Assembly: GCA_029339195.1 (NCBI GenBank)
Contig: JAPTJF010000109.1
Span: forward strand, 84,212-148,211
Reading direction: 5' to 3'
DNA length: 64,000 nucleotides
DNA from: Micractinium sp. NFX-FRZ
Taxonomy: Eukaryota; Chlorophyta; Trebouxiophyceae; Chlorellales; Chlorellaceae
The notes beneath the pieces are model-generated. The model was not told the DNA's origin. It did no database searches and saw nothing but the letters and a program-made list of their open reading frames with translations. Shown here in pieces: positions 24,001 through 34,176 of the stretch. Made by a program: the position numbers and the translations under genes. Every line of letters begins with the position of its first letter. Position 1 is the first letter of the stretch.

Positions 24001-27000
24001 CTGCCAGGGGGCTAGCCTGGCAACATGTCTGTGTGAGCTGCACTTCCCCTCCGGTGAATGTGGAGCGAAGGCAGCGTCTGGGCAGTTGCTGTGTTTGCCT
24101 TTTGCAGCAGTGTTATACGTGTGTCACATCCCTCTACCCTCTCACACTTCATCTCTGGCCATCTGCGTGCCGCCGCCCACCCTTTAACCTGCCCTCCCTT
24201 TTGTTGCAGCCGCCAAGCGCTCCCTGGTGGGCCAAGTCAGCATGCCACAGTCAGAGGTGGGTAGCCAGCTAAGGACGGGGTGACTGTTGACTATCCAAAG
24301 TACGGCAAGAGCCCACAGGGCCAGCAGAAGTTGAGTGCCATCTGCTGGGAGGAACAAAATTGCTGTACGCGTGCACTCGAGGGCTGCCTTGACATCTTAC
24401 TGTGCACATGCCAGGCCCGGCGGCCGCTTCCGCCCCTCTGCCACACGGCGAGGTGGAGGCAGGCAGGCGGTGAGCTGACCGGGTGCACAGGCAGCTGCTG
24501 GCGGCCGTGCCTCTCAGGCCCACACCTGTGCCACCCACCCACAATGCAAGGCCTGGTGCTTGCTGCAGGGCGAGGTGAAGCTGGCGGAAGCGGCTGTGGA
24601 CCTGCTGGCTCCTCATCTCGACCCCACATCCATGCCCCCACCGCTGTGCATTCCCTGCTAACATTGAATGGATGTTGCAGGGCCAGTTGGATTTGACGGA
24701 CGCTGCGGTGGACCTGCTGATTGGCCCAGCGGATGAGCGTGAGACCAACACGCGGCACTCGGTGAACGCGGAGGAGGAGCTGATACTGGGGTGAGGCGCC
24801 TTGTACCCCTCTACTAGTTCTGGCAGCTGCAAGCTTATTCCTAGCGGTGGGAAATACACGAGTCGCAGATGAGGCAGTGGGATGTCTGTGGGGGGGGGGG
24901 GCTGCCCTTGCGTCGGCAGCAGTTGCTGAGCGGCGCCCGGCAGCTGGGTGTCTGTGGCAGGCGGATGGGCGGACGGGTCGCGTGCTGTGCTGTGATGCGC
25001 TGTGATGCGCTGCGCCGAGTGCTTCAGGCTAACTTTTCTGCCCCCCAACTTACCTCCTCCTCACACCACTCCATCGCCGCCCTCGTCTCCCCTCTCCTCC
25101 CGCCCGCGTCGCGCAGGTTCACCCCACGCGCGCTCACCCCCCGCCGCGTCGCCGCCGCCAACCCCTTTGCCCTCTCCCCGCCCCGCTCCGTCGGCCTGCC
25201 CTCTCCTCGCTCCCCCCGCCTGCTGAGCCCAGCCTCCCAGCCCCCCCGCCCCGCCTCAGCCGGGGCGCTGCTACAGACGCCTCCGCCGGCAGCAGCAGGG
25301 GCAGGGGGTGGTCCCAAAGAGGCGGCACCGCTGCTTACCGCAGCGGCCACCCTTGTCACCGCCCCTGCCCCCGCCCCCGCCCCTGGTCCGCCTGTCATGG
25401 GCAGCCCGTTGCGCCCACCCCCCGGTCTGGCCCCTATCGTGGCCGAGAGACCGGACGAGGCATCCTTGGGCCCGCCAGCAGTGCCAGCTGGCGAGCCTGT
25501 TGCTGCCGCTCCTGAGATCGCCGGGGAGGAGGAGGAGGAGCTGGCGGCTGTGCTGGCGGCACAGGAGCAGGCAGCGGAGGCCGCCCTGCCGGCGAGCATC
25601 TGGTGGGACCGGCTGCAGCATGCAGAGGCGCAGGCTCTGAGGCTGATCAAGGCCTGGCTGGACCCGGCACCCTCTGGTGGGCAGGGGGGTGGTTGGGGGC
25701 TTTGGGGACGTGTGGTCTTCATGTGTGTTATGGGGCTGGTCAAGGCCGGGCTGGACCCTGCACTTTCTGGTGTGTAAAGCGGACGGTTCTTGTCGCCTTC
25801 TGTTTCATTCATGAAGAGGCCGCAGCTCCCCGCTCCCTTCCCCTTCCCCGTGCCACCCTGCACACAGCCGGTGCCTCCTCACCTGCTGCTGCCATCAGCT
25901 TGCTCCTGCGCGCACCCGGCAAACACTATCCAGCTCCCCTCCCCGAGGCAGCTGACTCTACACTCCACTCCCCCTACCCCTATCCAGACAGCTGGCGTTT
26001 TCGGGCTTCCTGCACTGCCGCCACCAGCGGCGTCCTGCGCCCCACCCTTGCTGTTCCAACAGCATCCCCGCCGCTCTTCCCGCTGCCGCAGACAGCTGGC
26101 GTTTTCGGGCTTCCTGCACTGCTGCCACCAGCGGCGTCCTGCGCCCCACCCTTGCTGTTCCAACAGCATCCCCGCCGCCCTTCCCGCTGCCGCAGACAGC
26201 TGGCTCTTCCGCGCCTCCTGCGCCCACCCTGCAAACACTACCCAGCTCCCCACACAGGCAGTTGACCAATGAACCCATGCTCTCCCTTGCAGACCCCGCG
26301 AGTGCCGCGGCCACCTGGGCTCCTGCACCCCTGCACTCCGCTCAGCTGCTCACACCCCCTGCCGTCTGCCATTGCTACCACCCCCTGCAGACAGCTGGCT
26401 CTTCCGCGCGTTCTGCGCCGCCGCCACCAGCGGCGCCCTGCGCCCCAGCCTGCTGCGCTTCTACGCCAGCCACACAGAGCACACGCGGCGGCTGGCGGGG
26501 GTGCGAGCCAATGCCAAGTTCGGGGGGCCGGCGGCGGGGCCCGACAGCGGAGATCTGGATGTGTGTGGGCCAGAAAGTGTTAGGGCTGGATTGAGGGCAG
26601 GGGCTGCAGCTGGGAGAGGAATTGGGGCAGGGGATGATGTACAGATGGGGCAGGGGTATGGGCGGGCAGAGGAGGCGGGATTCCAGGGGGGTCAGGGGCG
26701 ACGACTCGCGGGTGCGAGGGCCTGCCCAGCAGGCATCTCTTTCCTCGTGGGCAGCCAACCACCCATGCAAAGTTGGTCTTCGCAAGGGCGCCACTCTTGT
26801 CCCGTGATCCCCACACCCTTGGCCGCCGCCCGGCCGCGCTCCTTTCGGGCAGCCACCTGCCAGCCCCCACCTGCGCCCCCACCTGCCCACACCCCCTTTT
26901 GAGACAGCTGCCCCCCTCCCCGCTCCTGCCCTGCCACAAGGCACTGGCAGATGCAGTAAGGGTCTCAGTAGTACACACTGTGTGGCCCACAACTGCCACC

Positions 27001-30000
27001 CTTTGCCCTCCCCCGCCCCTGCAGAGCACCGCACCCGAGGGTGGGCTGGCGGCGGTGATTGCGCACCTGAAGCAGCGGTACGGCCTCACCCACGTCCTCT
27101 GCTGGCACGCCCTCATGGGCTTCTGGGCGGGCGTGGCGCCCGAAGGCAATGGCAGCGGGGGCATCGCCACCGACAAGTACGGCGCGAGGGTGAGCTGCGC
27201 TGCCCATCGAGCTGTGCTGTGTTTCATTCAGTGCTGTCCATCATGTTGCGCTGTGCGCCTTGCTGTGCCGGGCATCACGCCGTTCTGTGCACCGGCAGCA
27301 CCACAGCAGGCGCTAGCAAGCTGCCCCTGCTGCCCCCCTTGCCACAACAGGTGGTGGTGCCCCGCCCCTCCCCTGGCACGCTGGAGATTGACCCCTCCTA
27401 CGCCTGGACTCAGTCCAGCCTGGCGGGGGTGGGGCTGCCCGCCAGCCCGCGCCAGCTGCACACAGACATGCACGAGTACCTGAGGGGTGAGGCTGGGGGG
27501 GGGAGGGGCTGTGTCCAATTGGTGGTTGGTAGGGCAGCTGTTACCGTCCATGTGGGTGGTCGAATGATGGTAGCTGTGGGTTGAGGTTCTGATGCTCAGA
27601 CATGCGGGAGCGCATGAGGGGTGAGCCCTGAAAAGGGAGAGGACGTACGACTAGTTAGAAGGTGCAGAGGCAGCTGTTGGTTGTGGATGTGCTGCACAGA
27701 CATGCACTCGTGGGGCGGCAGGTGCGGAGATGATTGCCAGAAAGGGCAACTCAGGGGCAGCCCTCACAGGAGCTCGACTTACTTAATCAGCATATCAAAT
27801 GGATTCTTCAGCACAGCCGGCAGAGAAGTGCGCGCACATGCAGACAGCTGCCTGGATGCCAGCTGCCCCTGCAGACTGCGGCGCCGATGGCGTGAAGGTG
27901 GATGTGCAGGGCATGGTGGCACACGCGGGTGGGTGGGGCTGGGGCAGGTTGGGATCAGGCCGGAGGGGGTGGGTTGGGACAGGGCAGGGTTGTGCTGGCC
28001 ACTTGGGATGGGGTGGGGTGGGACTGGGCAGAGTGTGCAGTGCAACCAGGGGCCTCGCGCCGGAGCTGGCTACCATGAGAGGCACAGGGGCTGGTGTGAG
28101 GGGTTGCGGCATGCACCAGCCGCTCAATACATTCAACCTGGCAGTTCTGGGTGCCGGATCACCCGCACCCCACTGCGCCGTCCCCACCCCTCCCCTTCAC
28201 CCCTCCCCTGCACGCCTGCCGTCCCAACTTGCCTGCGCAGGCACGGCTACCGAGGTGGGCGGCCCGGCCCTGGCGGCTGCCTACCACGCCAGCCTGGAGG
28301 ACTCGGCTGCCCGCTGCTTTGGCAGCTCCGTCATCAACTGCATGTGCGGCAGCACAGGTGAGCGGGGTGGGAGCACAGTTGCAGTGGGATTAGTGATGTG
28401 CGGCAGTGCGCAGCGCAGACAGCTCAGTCCAACGACTGCGGGTGTGACACCAACCTGCCCTGACCACGTTCTTTTTTTGCATTATCAAAAGCAGAAACGA
28501 TGCCCCTGCAGAGAACCTGTACAACATGCGGGACACCAACCTGGCGCGCTGCTCCGACGACTTTTACGTGAGCCTGCCCAGCCTGCTGTGTGTGACCACC
28601 GACTGCCATTTGCCAAGTGCTTGCCAGTGGGAGACCACTGCCTGCCAGTGGGGTCCTGGGTGGCTCATGTCTCATCCCACTCCTCTGCCAATGCCGGCAG
28701 CACTGGTGCACCAGCCGCCCCCACGCTGAACGCCCCCCATCGCTGTGTGGAGGTGCCTCACCCGCGCCCGCCTCTCCCGGACCCCTCCCCCACACGCCCC
28801 ACCCCCCGCAGCCCCGCAACGCCGCCTCTTTCACCACCCACATCTCCACCTGCGCCTTCAACTCCCTCTTCTGTGGAGAGCTCGTCATACCAGACTGGGT
28901 GGGTGGGTGGTCAGCTGGGCAGGCAGCCGGGTTGGTGGGAGAGAGGAGTGGTTTGGTGGCTCGTTGGGCTGTCTTCGGTGGGTGGGCAGCGGGCGCGTGG
29001 GTGGGTGGATGGCAGGGTTGGCTGGTTCTGCCGGTGGTTGAGCCCCTTCAACTTCATTCGCCTGTGGGGGCGCTTGTCACTCCCGGTGTGGATGGGTGGG
29101 GCAGGATCTGTCGAGCTGGTCTGATCGATGGTATGGTTTGAATGCGCGCGGTTCCTACATGTTTGCCGGCTAGGCACCCCCATCTCACTGTCCTTCCCGG
29201 GAAGCCCCTGCCTTCCATTATCCACCCCCTCCCGGGCTGCCCTCCACCCCATCAGGACATGTTCCACTCCAAGCACTCCGCTGCCCTGCTGCACGCCACC
29301 GCACGCGCCATCAGCGGTGAGCCCCCGCGCCGCCACACTGCGTCGTTTTCACATCACTGCGTGAATGAACGTCGTTTTACATCACTGCGTGCATGCGTGC
29401 AGCTGCCCCCCAACCCGCTGTGTCAGCTGTGCCGAGTCAAGTGAAGTTGTGCATTCAGGGTGCGCGTGCCCAAGCAGCCGCTGTCACTGGGGCTCTCGTG
29501 GCGCCGGCTGGCCCTCAGCTGGCCTTGCTGCCAGCCGCCCAGACCCGCCTTCTCTATCCCCTGTGCCCTTCCATCTCCCTTGCATTTGCAACCGGCAGGC
29601 GGGCCAGTGTACATTTCCGACAAGCCCGGCCAGCACGACTTTGTCCTGCTGCGCCGCCTGGTGCTGCACGACGGGTCGGGTGAGGCGGGCTCGGGGGGGC
29701 AGGTGGTTGCAGGCGGGTGCGTGGTGGTGCCACCACGTCTGCCTGCTGCGCGGCGGGTGGGGTGAGTGCCAGCAGGCGGGCGGGGTGGCTGGCTAGGGTG
29801 GGCGTGTGGAGTGTGTGCCGCAGCGTGCGGCGCTGTCAGGGAGCAGGCGGGCACGTGGGGCAGGTTGAGAGTGCAAAGAGGGGCCGGCTGCACGGCAGCT
29901 CACGTGAGTCGCCGGGCAGGCCAAGAGGGGGATGGTGCACTTCTAGCAGGCTCGACCTGTGCGAGGGCTGAGAGAGGTCCCCCGGGAATCTCGATCCCGA

Positions 30001-31993
30001 CGGTAGGACAGGGCGGCATGCACGTGGCTGGCAGGTCGTCATCCGGTGCGGCCCGTGCTGGCGATGTCTCTGGCACCGCAGGAGAGTGCCTGCTCAGCTC
30101 CCCCACCCACCCCCTCCCCCCACCCCCTCATTTCTCCCCGCCCTCTGTCCTCTCCCTCCTGGCAGTGCCGCGCTGCCTGCTGCCGGGGCGCCCTACCCCC
30201 GACTGCCTGTTCACCGACGTAAACCACGATGGGACCTCAGCTCTCAAGGTTTGTGATATCTAACATTCCTCAGGTTGTTTCTCACTGGGTAAAAGCAAGT
30301 TGTGAGGTTTCCTGGACACCAACTGCCTGTGCACAGAAGCCAACCACAGCTGGACATCTTCCCTCATTATTCGTCCTGCTATGCCTTCCTGTCTGCAGCT
30401 CTGCCCACTGATATAATGATTAGTGTAGCACGCGCCTCGCTTGTCCGGCAAGCCCTGCCACCCACCCACACGCACCCCACTTTCCCCTGGTCCAGGTGTG
30501 GAACATGAACCGGTGCGGCGGCGTGCTGGGGGCGTTCAATGTGCAGGTAGGTGGCTCACACGAGTGTTGAGAGGGCTTCACGAATTACCGGGTGCATGCA
30601 CTGGTGTTACTACTGCCGGTGCGCGGATGCATTGAGTGTGCTGGTGGACAGGCAGGCAGGCAGACGGACAGCGTCGGGACACATGTGGCCGCCGTACATC
30701 CAGCTCCCCACACCACAATCACCAAACCTCGCAGCTTCGCCCGTCCCTGGCGCTCCGCCTGCCCCGTGTGTGTGAATGATTGGTGGCAATTTCATTGCAT
30801 ACTTCAATTTATTTTATTGGGCGCCCCCCCAGGGAGCCTCCTGGAGCACCCCCCGCCGCGGCTTCCACTTCAGCAACCGCAACCCGCCAGCTGTCACAGC
30901 CCGGGTCTGCCCCGCCGACGTCCCCGGCCTGGTGCCGCTGGCCGACGGCGGCACGGGCGCTGCAGATGGCGGAGCGGGCGGCAGTGGTGGCGCTATTCAG
31001 GGCCAGGCGGGCGCCGGAGGAGCCGCCCTGTTTGCAGTGTACATTGACAGCCGGCAGGTGAAGCGGCCCCTGGGAGCTGCTTGGCAAGTGCTGCTTCAGT
31101 GGCAGTCGCCACAGCACCGGCGGAGGGCCGGGGGGGGGAGGGCCAGGCGACCGCTGCTGCTGGGACCCCGCGGGCCCGTGTCGCTGCAGCTGGGTTGTGC
31201 GGCACCACACACCCGCCGTCTTAGCAACCCCCCTCTGCCCCCCTGTGCCTGCCCTTTGTGGCCCTCAAACCCAAACCCAACCAGGAGCTGCTGCTTCTGG
31301 GTGCCCAGGAGACGGTGAGCTTGGAGCTGCAGGGCGGCGGCGGCTGCGAGCTGCTGACGCTGGCGGCGGTGCACGAGGCGCCACGCGGCGGGGCGCGCTG
31401 TGCCCCCATCGGCCTCACCAACATGCTGAATTCAGGGGGAGCGGTGACCAGGTGGGCGGGGGTTGCTGAGAGAGGAGGCTGCTGGCCTGGGCTTCACTGG
31501 GTTGGGTTTCCTGGGAAGGTGGGATAGCCTGTGCATGTGCACGAGATGATGCAACCATTGCGCCAGCTCTGGCTGCCGGGCAGCGACAGCTGGCGCCTGC
31601 CGGCCAGCTGGATTCACCGACTGTGCCACAAGCACGCAATCAGAGCGCCCCCCCTGCCGGGCCACGACTCCTGCGTCGCCTGCCCGCCCGTCCACCGGCC
31701 CCCGCCCTGCCTGCTCTCCCTGGTGCAGCTGCGGGTGGGCGGACAGAGCGCCAGCTGGCGCCATGGCCTCCCACAACCCCGGCGGCCAGGTGTATCGGCT
31801 GACCACACGGGGGCGGGGCCACATGCTGAGCTACAGCAGCGCTGCCCCCACAGCCGTACAGATTGCTGCCAGCAGCAGCGAGGGCGGCGGCGGCCAAGTG
31901 CGCTTTGCTTATGACGCCAGCCGGGCGGCCCTCAGCTGGGAGGTGCCCCCTGGGCTGCCGCTGGAAGTGAGCTGGGAGGTGCACTTCTCTTGA
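21035..31993 (+). CDS. Raffinose synthase / alkaline alpha-galactosidase family protein (GH36) with a disordered insertion
   Basis: Twenty-four exons sum to 3327 nt, or 1108 residues. Main ones are 21035-21271, 21509-21598, 22120-22319, 22500-22654, 22950-23022, 23376-23464, 23677-23724, 24210-24256, 24681-24790, 25117-25676, 26391-26560, 27025-27189, 27351-27486, 27875-27928, 28241-28357, 28512-28567, 28812-28898, then seven more to 31993. Family blocks: VDVFGFCTWDAFYSMV, LIIDDGWQ, LLRFYASHTEHTRRL, THVLCWHALMGFWAGV, DGVKVDVQG (likely catalytic Asp), DDFYPRNAASFTTHI, GGPVYISDKPGQHDF and NRCGGVLGAFNVQGASW. Known members transfer galactose from galactinol to sucrose or hydrolyse alpha-galactosides; motifs alone do not separate these. 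The family is usually 750-870 residues. Much of the excess is exon 10, a Pro/Ala/Ser-rich stretch of about 187 residues. The gene is head-to-head with the GH32 gene. Confidence 0.88.
21576..21842 (+). repeat. Copies of GH36 exon 2 end in intron 2
   Basis: The exon end GGCAGCAGACGTGCCG|GTAAGG (to 21604) is echoed three times in the intron, near 21681-21710, 21760-21785 and 21815-21842. All are degraded; two retain GTGAGG donors. Confidence 0.65.
23677..23960 (+). repeat. Tandem copies of GH36 exon 7 plus donor in intron 7
   Basis: The 48-nt exon 7 with its donor and intron start is repeated with few changes at about 23757-23830; both contain GTGGACCCGCAGTACCGAC and GCGGGTGAGTGGGGAAGCTG. A weaker third copy follows near 23838-23915 and a fourth trace near 23926-23960. 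Confidence 0.88.
24560..24735 (+). repeat. Duplicated exon 9 start in the GH36 gene
   Basis: A GCAG acceptor followed by GGCGAGGTGAAGCTGGCGGA and GCTGTGGACCTGCTG at 24574-24625 resembles the true exon 9 start at 24681 (GGCCAGTTGGATTTGACGGA, GCGGTGGACCTGCTG). The first copy would encode GEVKLAEAAVDLL but then reads into a stop without a matching donor. Confidence 0.75.
25630..26460 (+). repeat. Copies of GH36 exon 10 end and exon 11 start in intron 10
   Basis: The exon 10 end (about 25640-25680) is echoed at 25734-25778. The exon 11 start with acceptor (26388-26460, ACAGCTGGCTCTTCCGCGCG) has three upstream copies at 25984-26058, 26090-26165 and 26190-26225. The first two copies are nearly identical over a unit of about 107 bp, which points to a recent tandem duplication. 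Confidence 0.9.
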
Positions 31994-32566
31994 GTGTCCG
32001 GCATCAGCGGCAGCCTGTGGTCGTCTGGACGGGTCGCCAGACGTAATCGGCTTGCACAGATGCACGCTTGCAATTGCCGCGGCATCAACTGCATCCGACG
32101 CCTGCTGGCTGCTGCTGTGTATTTGACGTGGCGCCTTAGCTGCCCATCCGAGGTTGCCTTCTGCACATCACTTTCCATTTTGCTGTGACTGTTTACGTCA
32201 AGAAAGGTTTGAAGGACAGCATGCAACCCCTACAAGGCTGATGCTGCTGCCTTCAGCATGGTGCAGCGGGAATGGCGCCGGAGCCAGCTGCCGTGACGGT
32301 TGCGCCAACCGCTGCTGCGCTGAGGAGCGGTCGCGACTGTGAAGTGTGGTCATCAGCTTTCTCCTCGGACATTCTCGTTCTGTATCGAGCGTAATGGCAC
32401 GATCCTCCAGCGCAGCTCATGAGGGGCGAGCTTGCAAGCAGTCACTAAGCAGCCCTCCACGTGGACGTGTACGACGCAAGTGACCAGTGAAAGGCGCGTT
32501 CCTTTGCAGCGTGCAATCAGGCATCCCGCAGGCCGTTCTGCTGAACGGGGCACACAGGCGACGGGT
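31994..32566. other. Intergenic region
   Basis: Presumed 3' UTR of the GH36 gene and promoter of the next gene on the same strand. I see no coding exon. Confidence 0.5.
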
Positions 32567-33803
32567 ATGGTGCCAGCAGGCTGGCATATGCTACCGGCAC
32601 TGGTGCTCTGTGCGCTTGCTCTGGCAGCCGGTAAGCTGGTGGGTGCGCTGATTGATGTAAGATGCGGGCTAGTTCGCGGAATAGGGATGCCTGCCAACTG
32701 GACGCACCCGCTGGTACTCAAGTGGCTCCTGCCGCCAGCGCTCTCTGGCCCTGCCGGCACTGCCGCTGCTGGTGCGCCCTGTTTTAGTGCTGCATGAGCA
32801 CAGCTCAGCGCGGTCCGACGAAAGGCTCTGAGGCAGGCCAACTCCTGGATTCATCTCGGCCCTGAGTTGCTGGAACTAAGCCAGCCAGCCCCCTCAGCAT
32901 GGCTCTCAAGAGCTGGCGAGCTCACTCGCCACTTGGCAAAGACGCCTGTTGGAGCGCCCCCTCAGCCGGTCGCTTCCCGTTCACCCTGCGCCCTCCCTCT
33001 GCCGCCGACTACTGCTGTGTGCCGGCATGGCGCGACATGCTGCCCCCGCCCCACCTGCGCTCACTCTTACAGCTTCAATTCCCCACCTGCCCTGCCGCCT
33101 GCCTGCAGGGGCGCAAGCCCGCCCCCAGGCGACCCGCCGCTGCACAGAGCATTACTGCACCAGCTGCCCAGCCAGCCCCAGGGTGTGCTTGCAGTGCAGC
33201 GGCGGCGCCCTATTTGGAGACACACCCAAAGCCCTGGCCTCCCACATGTTTGCACACCGTGACGGCAAGTGCCACCTGGTGAGCGCATGCCCCCAGCAGG
33301 CAGCAGGCAGGGCTGCCGCCTGAAGCTCGCAGGCAGGCGACGGCTTACCACAAAGCGCATGCACACGTCCTGAAAACACAATGGCCATCTCCCGCCTCTG
33401 TCGATTGCATGCGGCTGCACTCTTGTCCGCAACTGGTCACCACGCTTAGTTGCCACTTCCCGCACTGCTGCGTGCGATGCAGTGCCAGGACCGCACCCCC
33501 GGATGCAAGCGGTGCAATGGCCGCACCGGCGCCTGCCTGGAGTGCCTCCCCGGCTATGGCCTGCGTGGCGCAGCCTGTGTGCTCTGCACCGACCCTGACT
33601 GCGTGTCGTGCGGTACAGATGCGGACAGCTGTGCGTACTGCGCTGATGGAGGTGTGGACAAGGCGGCCGGAAAGTGTGTGCCCTGCGCCGCCGGCTGCCG
33701 GCCGGGCAGCTGCAGCGCCGACGCAACAATGTGCGACGAATGCCGGCCTGGATGGCAGCTGAACGGCAGCCTCTGCGAGAGGAAGAAGAAGAATACTGCC
33801 TAG
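32567..33803 (+). CDS. Secreted cysteine-rich protein (furin-like/EGF-like Cys repeats)
   Basis: Three exons (32567-32630, 33109-33278, 33483-33803) give 184 residues with matching phases. Exon 1 encodes a signal peptide (MVPAGWHMLPALVLCALALA). The mature protein has about 25 cysteines in CxxC and CxxxxC spacings, for example CTSCPASPRVCLQCSGG, CKRCNGRTGACLECLPGYG, CTDPDCVSCGTDADSCAYC and CDECRPGWQLNGSLC. This resembles furin-like or growth-factor-receptor Cys-rich repeats and VSP-like surface proteins. It ends in a basic tail (RKKKNTA) with no membrane segment, so it is probably extracellular. Its ligand and role are unknown. Confidence 0.75.
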
Positions 33804-34176
33804 GTGCGGAGTGCGGGCAGTGCTGCACATGTCACCTTGCACTGCGTCCCACTGCTTGCCTCTCCCCGCCTACCAGCACGTGCATGCTCCGCTGTTTTGT
33901 TCAGAAGCCTATGCCCCATGCCGACACATGCACACCTAGTTGTACCTTTGGCTTCGATGCAGTTACACGCCTCCATGTTTTTGTAAGCATTGCGTGAGAT
34001 GCGCATGGGCCGCCACCACCGTGGTGCGCCGCCGCCACAGCGCACGCAGCAGGAGGAAGCTTTCCGACATGCATGCTGATGGTGACGGCCCCTGTCAAAT
34101 CAGCAACAGGTTGAGCTATTCAGGTAGCCAGGCCCTGCTAGAGCCGACCCCTACTCTACCAGGCAGCCGGCGCGAA
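33804..34176. other. Intergenic region
   Basis: Gap between the Cys-rich protein and the SMYD-like gene on the same strand. Its right part is open in the SMYD frame from an alternative ATG at 34069. Confidence 0.5.

Noticed and set aside
24574..24680. GEVKLAEAAVDLL as a real exon of the GH36 gene
   Set aside because: It lacks a donor in phase and is replaced by the better copy at 24681 that continues the family alignment; treated as a duplication relic.
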